Origin: Parvularcula sp964484475
GTDB lineage: Bacteria > Pseudomonadota > Alphaproteobacteria > Caulobacterales > Parvularculaceae
DNA: 27,058 bases
Reading direction: 5' to 3'
Assembly (NCBI GenBank): GCA_964484475.1
Contig: CAZAFU010000029.1
Location: 1-27,058, forward strand
Part shown: positions 23,912-27,058 of the stretch, piece by piece
How the letters are laid out: each line of letters begins with the position of its first letter
Position numbering within the stretch: the first letter of the stretch is position 1
Position numbers and translations under genes: made by a program
The notes under the pieces: generated by a model
What the model was told of the DNA's origin: nothing
Databases searched by the model: none
Seen by the model: the letters and a program-made list of their open reading frames with translations, nothing else

Positions 23912-25254
23912 AAGGAACGGCGATGGCGGATGAAAGCGCGAAGAAGGAGGGCTCGGCCTACCGCGCCTATGTCCTTTTCATCCTGATCGTCGTCTACACC
24001 TTCAATTTCATCGACAGGCAGATCCTTTCGATTCTCGCCGTCCCGATCAAGGCGGAACTGGGGCTCAGCGATACCCAGATCGGCCTGATGAGCGGGCTGG
24101 CCTTTGCGCTGTTCTACGCAACCCTCGGTGTCCCGATCGCGCTGCTAGCGGACCGGAAGAGCCGGGTGATGATCATGAGCATCGCCCTGACGCTATGGTC
24201 GGCGATGACAGCCGTCTGCGGCCTGGCGCAGAATTTCGGCCAGCTCTTCCTCGCCCGTCTCGGCGTCGGGGTGGGTGAGGCAGGAGGCGTTGCGCCGGCC
24301 TACTCGCTGATTGCTGACTATTTCCCGCCCCGTTCGAGGGCGCGAGCTCTTTCCTTCTATTCCCTGGGCATCCCGGTCGGCAGCGCGTTGGGTATCGTTC
24401 TGGGCGGTATTCTCGCGGATATCCTCGACTGGCGCGCGGCTTTCTTCATTATGGGGATCGCCGGGTTGATCCTCGCACCGATCTTCAAGCTGACGGTCCG
24501 GGAACCTGAGCGCGGACGGTTCGATGCCCAGCCCGCATCCCCGTCCAGGGCCGGTGTCGGCGAGGTCCTGTCGGTGCTCGTGCGCAAGCCGAGCTTCTGG
24601 CTTCTCTCCGTCGGCGCCGCTTCGTCGTCGATGATGGGCTACGGCCTCATCCTCTGGCTGCCCTCGTTCCTGGTCCGCAGTTTCGGTGAGGCGCTACCGG
24701 GCTTCTTCGCTTTCATGCCGGGGGCCATCCTGCCCGAAAATCCGAGCGCGCTGTCCTATGCCAGCTATTTCTACGGCGCGATCCTGCTGGTGGGCGGCAG
24801 TTTCGGCATCCTCGCCGGGGGGTTCCTGAGCGACCGCTATGGCGAGGCGAGAAAGTCCGCCTACGCGATCGTGCCGGCCGTCGCGTTTGTCCTGACCATG
24901 CCGCTCCTGGTGGCTGGCCTCCTGACCCCCAATCTCGGTCTCGCCTTCGTCGTCTTCATGGGTGTGCAGGCGCTGAGCCTCGTCTGGCTCGGTCCCGTCA
25001 TCTCGGCGTTCCAGCACCTTGTCCCGTCTCACATGCGGGCGACCGCATCGGCGGTCTTTCTCCTGATCAACAACCTGATCGGCATCGGGGTCGGGCAGAC
25101 GGTGACCGGATGGATCTCCGACGTGCTTTCTGCGCAGTATGCGGAGGAAAGCCTGCGCTACGCCCTTCTCGCGGGCTCGAGTTTCTACCTCGTCGCGGCG
25201 CTCTTCATGTTCCTAGCGGCGTTGCGGCTTTCGAAGGACTGGGAAAGGGGCTGA
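23908..25254 (+). CDS. MFS transporter, Spinster-like
   Basis: The 448-residue product has about 12 transmembrane helices. The N-terminal YTFNFIDRQILSILAVPIK and the loop 2-3 motif LADRKSR are typical of Spinster-type major facilitator proteins, common in alphaproteobacteria beside TonB-dependent receptors. It would move a small organic compound across the inner membrane, probably the product released by the hydrolase, by proton or other gradient coupling. ATG 23908 overlaps the hydrolase stop by four bases. ATG 23923 has a better AAGGA site six bases upstream and may be the true start, removing five residues. No strong terminator follows the stop; an imperfect GCCGAGG/CCTTCGGC hairpin lies just after it. 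Confidence 0.93.
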   Translation: MKGTAMADESAKKEGSAYRAYVLFILIVVYTFNFIDRQILSILAVPIKAELGLSDTQIGLMSGLAFALFYATLGVPIALLADRKSRVMIMSIALTLWSAMTAVCGLAQNFGQLFLARLGVGVGEAGGVAPAYSLIADYFPPRSRARALSFYSLGIPVGSALGIVLGGILADILDWRAAFFIMGIAGLILAPIFKLTVREPERGRFDAQPASPSRAGVGEVLSVLVRKPSFWLLSVGAASSSMMGYGLILWLPSFLVRSFGEALPGFFAFMPGAILPENPSALSYASYFYGAILLVGGSFGILAGGFLSDRYGEARKSAYAIVPAVAFVLTMPLLVAGLLTPNLGLAFVVFMGVQALSLVWLGPVISAFQHLVPSHMRATASAVFLLINNLIGIGVGQTVTGWISDVLSAQYAEESLRYALLAGSSFYLVAALFMFLAALRLSKDWERG

Positions 25255-25355
25255 GGGCCGAGGGTCCTTCGGCTTCCGGCAGGAGCGAAATCGCCTTTGG
25301 CGGACCGTGGCGCCGCGGACATCAGCCAAGGCCGGTACCGTGGCGGTTCAGGAAC

Positions 25356-25496
25356 TCACTTTCTGGCAGGGTATTTGGCCCTCAGTTCCTTGATGAGCTC
25401 GCGGTTCCTCCTGAAGCGCGCGATTTCAGAAGTGGCCTGCTCTCGCAGCCAGCGGGCGCGTTCGACTTCAAGGGAAACGTCGGTGTGGAAACTCAT
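25356..25496 (-). CDS. Candidate small protein, 46 aa
   Basis: This ORF runs minus from ATG 25496 to TGA 25356, convergent with the MFS gene. The peptide starts MSFHTDVSLEVERARWLREQ and ends ELRAKYPARK. It is strongly charged and predicted helical, with a heptad-like pattern that could form a coiled coil. About 70% of codon third positions are G or C, in line with the genome. No clear Shine-Dalgarno precedes the ATG and I know no family. Overlapping plus-strand frames look less protein-like. Treat as plausible, not established. Confidence 0.42.
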   Translation of the reverse strand: MSFHTDVSLEVERARWLREQATSEIARFRRNRELIKELRAKYPARK

Positions 25497-25771
25497 TGCC
25501 CATGCTGACAGGATGCCGGGCTGTTACGTTGCGTTCGATCAACCTATCGGGTCGGCCTGCCGGTCTGGCTGAATGCTCATCTCCACCGCCGAAGCGCTCG
25601 CGTTCATTCGTTTCGGGCTGAGATAAAGGATGGATGAGCGTGGCTTTCCGCGGCGCCCGTCTTCCCGGCGAGCGACCGGGTTGCTCCCGCAGTCCAGAGA
25701 CCAGCTGACCGCAGGAGCGGTGCGCCTGCCTCGACCGGATTTCCGCAGACGGGCGACGCGAACCCGGAACA

Positions 25772-25792
25772 CGCACTCAAGTAGCGAGTGCG
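25772..25792. repeat. Hairpin CGCACTC-N7-GAGTGCG
   Basis: A perfect 7-bp inverted repeat with a 7-base loop (aagtagc on the plus strand). It is followed by the short tandem GAGC GAGC. There is no U-tract. Confidence 0.5.
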
Positions 25793-25814
25793 AGCGAGCG
25801 GTAGTGCCAGGAAA

Positions 25815-25825
25815 ATGGTGGAGCT
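25815..25825. repeat. Copy of the tRNA-Ala 3' end
   Basis: ATGGTGGAGCT is identical to 25920-25930, which covers the encoded CCA and part of the acceptor stem of tRNA-Ala. The copies are 105 bp apart. This may be a remnant of tRNA-directed integration or a decayed tRNA, but the match is short. Confidence 0.4.
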
Positions 25826-25920
25826 GGACGAGACGAAGGCGAACCAGCGACAAAGGCGCGACTGCGCCTCGGGCGGTCAGCCTGCCCACTCGGAGATGCC
25901 ACGCATCGTGAGAGAAAAGA

Positions 25921-25996
25921 TGGTGGAGCTAAGCGGAATCGAACCGCTGACCTCTTGAATGCCATTCAAGCGCTCTACCAACTGAGCTATAGCCCC
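25921..25996 (-). tRNA. tRNA-Ala (anticodon GGC)
   Basis: The minus strand reads GGGGCTATAGCTCAG at the 5' end and TAGCTCCACCA at the 3' end, giving a 7-bp acceptor stem with one G-U pair and an encoded CCA. The D-arm is AGCTCAGTTGGTAGAGC. The anticodon arm is CTTGA-ATGGCAT-TCAAG, with GGC at the anticodon. The T-arm contains GGTTCGATTCC. All arms fold normally in 76 nt. It reads GCC codons and lies downstream of the ABC exporter gene on the same strand. Confidence 0.97.
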
Positions 25997-26049
25997 GCAC
26001 GCCTGCGCGCGAGCCGCGCACATAGCCAGAGGCGCGAAGCGATGCAAGA

Positions 26050-26078
26050 GGAAGATCGCGAAACCGTTCCGATCTTCC
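26050..26078 (-). terminator. Inverted repeat after the ABC exporter gene
   Basis: GGAAGATC and GATCTTCC are perfect 8-bp inverted arms with a 13-base loop, 24 bp beyond the ABC exporter stop. On the minus strand the right arm is followed by tcttgc, a poor U-tract, so it is at best a weak terminator. Confidence 0.35.
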
Positions 26079-26102
26079 CCGGTTTTCGGAAGGTCCGTCC
26101 GA

Positions 26103-27058
26103 TCAGGCCGCGTCCTCCTTCGAGGCAATGAACCCGCCGGACTGACGTTGCCAGAGCCTCGCATAGATGCCGTTCTTCTCAAGCAGGCTGGTATGGGTGC
26201 CCTCCTCGACGATCTCCCCCTCGTCGAGCACGATGAGCCGGTCCATGGCCGCGATGGTCGACAGGCGGTGTGCGATGGCGATCACGGTCTTGTCGGCCAT
26301 CAGGTCCTCCATCCGGTCCTGGATGGCGGCCTCGACCTCGCTGTCGAGGGCGGACGTCGCCTCGTCGAGAACGAGGATCGGAGCGTCCTTGAGGATCACC
26401 CTCGCGATGGCGATCCGCTGGCGTTGCCCGCCTGAAAGCTTGACCCCACGCTCGCCGACATGGGCATCGAGCCCGCGGCGGCCCTTCTTGTCCTCGAGTC
26501 CGGCAACGAAGTCCCACGCCTCCGCCCGCCTGGTCGCCGAGATCACCGCGTCCTCGGTCGCCTCGGGCCGTCCGTAGGCGATGTTCTCCCGGATCGAGCG
26601 GTGCATGAGGGCGGTGTCCTGGGTCACGACGCCGATCTTCTCGCGGAGACTGTCCTGGGTGACGTCCGCCACGTTCTGGCCGTCGATCAGGATCTCGCCC
26701 TCCTTCAGGTCGTGCAGCCGCAGGAGCAGGTTGACGAGTGTCGACTTGCCGGCGCCGGAGCGGCCGACCAGGCCCACCTTCTCACCCGGCGCGATGGTCA
26801 GGTTCAGGTTGCGGATGACCTGCTTGTCCTCGCCATAGCGGAAGTGGATGTCCCTGAAGGCGATCTCGCCCCGGCTGACCGTGAGAGCCCGGCTCGAGCG
26901 GTCGAGCACCGTGAGAGGCGCCGCGATGGTTTCCATCCCGTCTTCGGTCATGCCGATATTCTCGAAGAGGTTCGCAACCTCCCACAGGAAGAAGTGACTG
27001 ATGCCCTGGAGCCTCAGGGCAAGCCCCGCGGCAAAGGCGACGGCCCCGATGGTGATCA
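26103..27058 (-). CDS. ABC exporter (permease-ATPase fusion), C-terminal part
   Basis: The minus-strand frame is open from the window edge to TGA at 26103, giving 317 residues of the C-terminal part. The first 35 or so residues are the end of the membrane domain (FAAGLALRLQGISHFFLWEV). The ATPase domain has Walker A GRSGAGKST, Q-loop VVTQD, signature LSGGQRQRIAIAR, Walker B ILVLDEATSALD and switch IAHRLSTI. All catalytic residues are present. The arrangement is that of MsbA/multidrug-type half-transporters that work as dimers and export lipids, peptides or drugs from the cytoplasm. The substrate cannot be told. The N-terminal membrane helices lie outside the window. Confidence 0.95.
   Translation of the reverse strand, partial: ITIGAVAFAAGLALRLQGISHFFLWEVANLFENIGMTEDGMETIAAPLTVLDRSSRALTVSRGEIAFRDIHFRYGEDKQVIRNLNLTIAPGEKVGLVGRSGAGKSTLVNLLLRLHDLKEGEILIDGQNVADVTQDSLREKIGVVTQDTALMHRSIRENIAYGRPEATEDAVISATRRAEAWDFVAGLEDKKGRRGLDAHVGERGVKLSGGQRQRIAIARVILKDAPILVLDEATSALDSEVEAAIQDRMEDLMADKTVIAIAHRLSTIAAMDRLIVLDEGEIVEEGTHTSLLEKNGIYARLWQRQSGGFIASKEDAA

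Larger units (their letters stand above)
25497..25920. other. Gene-free structured interval next to tRNA-Ala
   Basis: I see no convincing gene in these 424 bp. The interval holds a 7-bp hairpin at 25772-25792, a copy of the tRNA-Ala 3' end at 25815-25825 and a GGCGC-gact-GCGCC stem at 25855-25868. Reading frames here are Arg/Ser/Pro-rich and overlap the tRNA, the usual look of non-coding high-GC DNA. Confidence 0.55.

Noticed and set aside
25815..25845. Possible tmRNA 3' end (CCAGCTCCACCA on the minus strand)
   Set aside because: The end resembles tmRNA, but no paired 5' piece, tag-peptide frame or tRNA-like domain is found nearby on either strand.
25877..26182. Minus-strand ORF containing AIAQLVERLNGIQEV
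   Set aside because: This peptide comes from translating the tRNA-Ala gene, a well-known annotation artefact.
1..27058. CRISPR array, prophage, insertion sequence or toxin-antitoxin pair
   Set aside because: No spaced repeats, transposase, integrase or toxin-antitoxin gene was recognised; gene content is chromosomal core with one accessory-like uptake locus.

Overview
The window is high-GC bacterial chromosome, most likely from a marine-type alphaproteobacterium of the Caulobacterales/Parvularculales kind. Three things point there: the mutM-rpsT-dnaA order, a CckA-type hybrid histidine kinase, and GANTC (CcrM-type) sites placed in promoters. The genus cannot be named from sequence alone. Two 10-N runs (1783-1792 and 7300-7309) are assembly placeholders inside mutM and gyrB. 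They make both genes look frameshifted, but the conserved motifs around them indicate intact genes.

Layout. At 1-502 (minus) is the start of a secreted S9-type peptidase. At 805-9328 (plus) is a replication and repair block: an unknown 122-aa protein, mutM, rpsT, dnaA, dnaN, recF and gyrB. The rpsT-dnaA interval holds a strong terminator, DnaA boxes and a possible 35-codon leader ORF. At 9366-12582 (plus) follow a ligase-associated DEXH (Lhr-like) helicase and an unknown lipoprotein. At 12587-15599 a GST (minus), a secreted fasciclin protein (plus) and a translationally coupled patatin/DUF302-lipoprotein pair (minus) form a mixed segment. At 15745-19149 (plus) is a 1134-residue CckA-like kinase with a long acidic N-terminal extension. 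Its promoter carries three GANTC sites at exactly 14-bp intervals. At 19406-25254 (plus) is an apparent uptake and hydrolysis locus: AraC regulator, TonB-dependent receptor, membrane-anchored alpha/beta hydrolase and Spinster-like MFS transporter. At 25356-27058 (minus) are a candidate 46-aa protein, a structured gene-free stretch, tRNA-Ala(GGC), and the C-terminal half of an ABC exporter running off the window.

How the genes work together. dnaA, dnaN, recF and gyrB supply initiation, the sliding clamp, gap repair and supercoiling, and lie close together on one strand. CckA in other alphaproteobacteria feeds the CtrA cell-cycle pathway, so its GANTC-rich promoter would link kinase expression to replication-dependent methylation. 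In the 19406-25254 locus the likely logic is: ligand sensed by the AraC protein, outer-membrane import by the receptor, ester or similar cleavage by the periplasmic-facing hydrolase, and inner-membrane transport by the MFS protein. The substrate is unknown. I see no CRISPR array, phage or insertion sequence.
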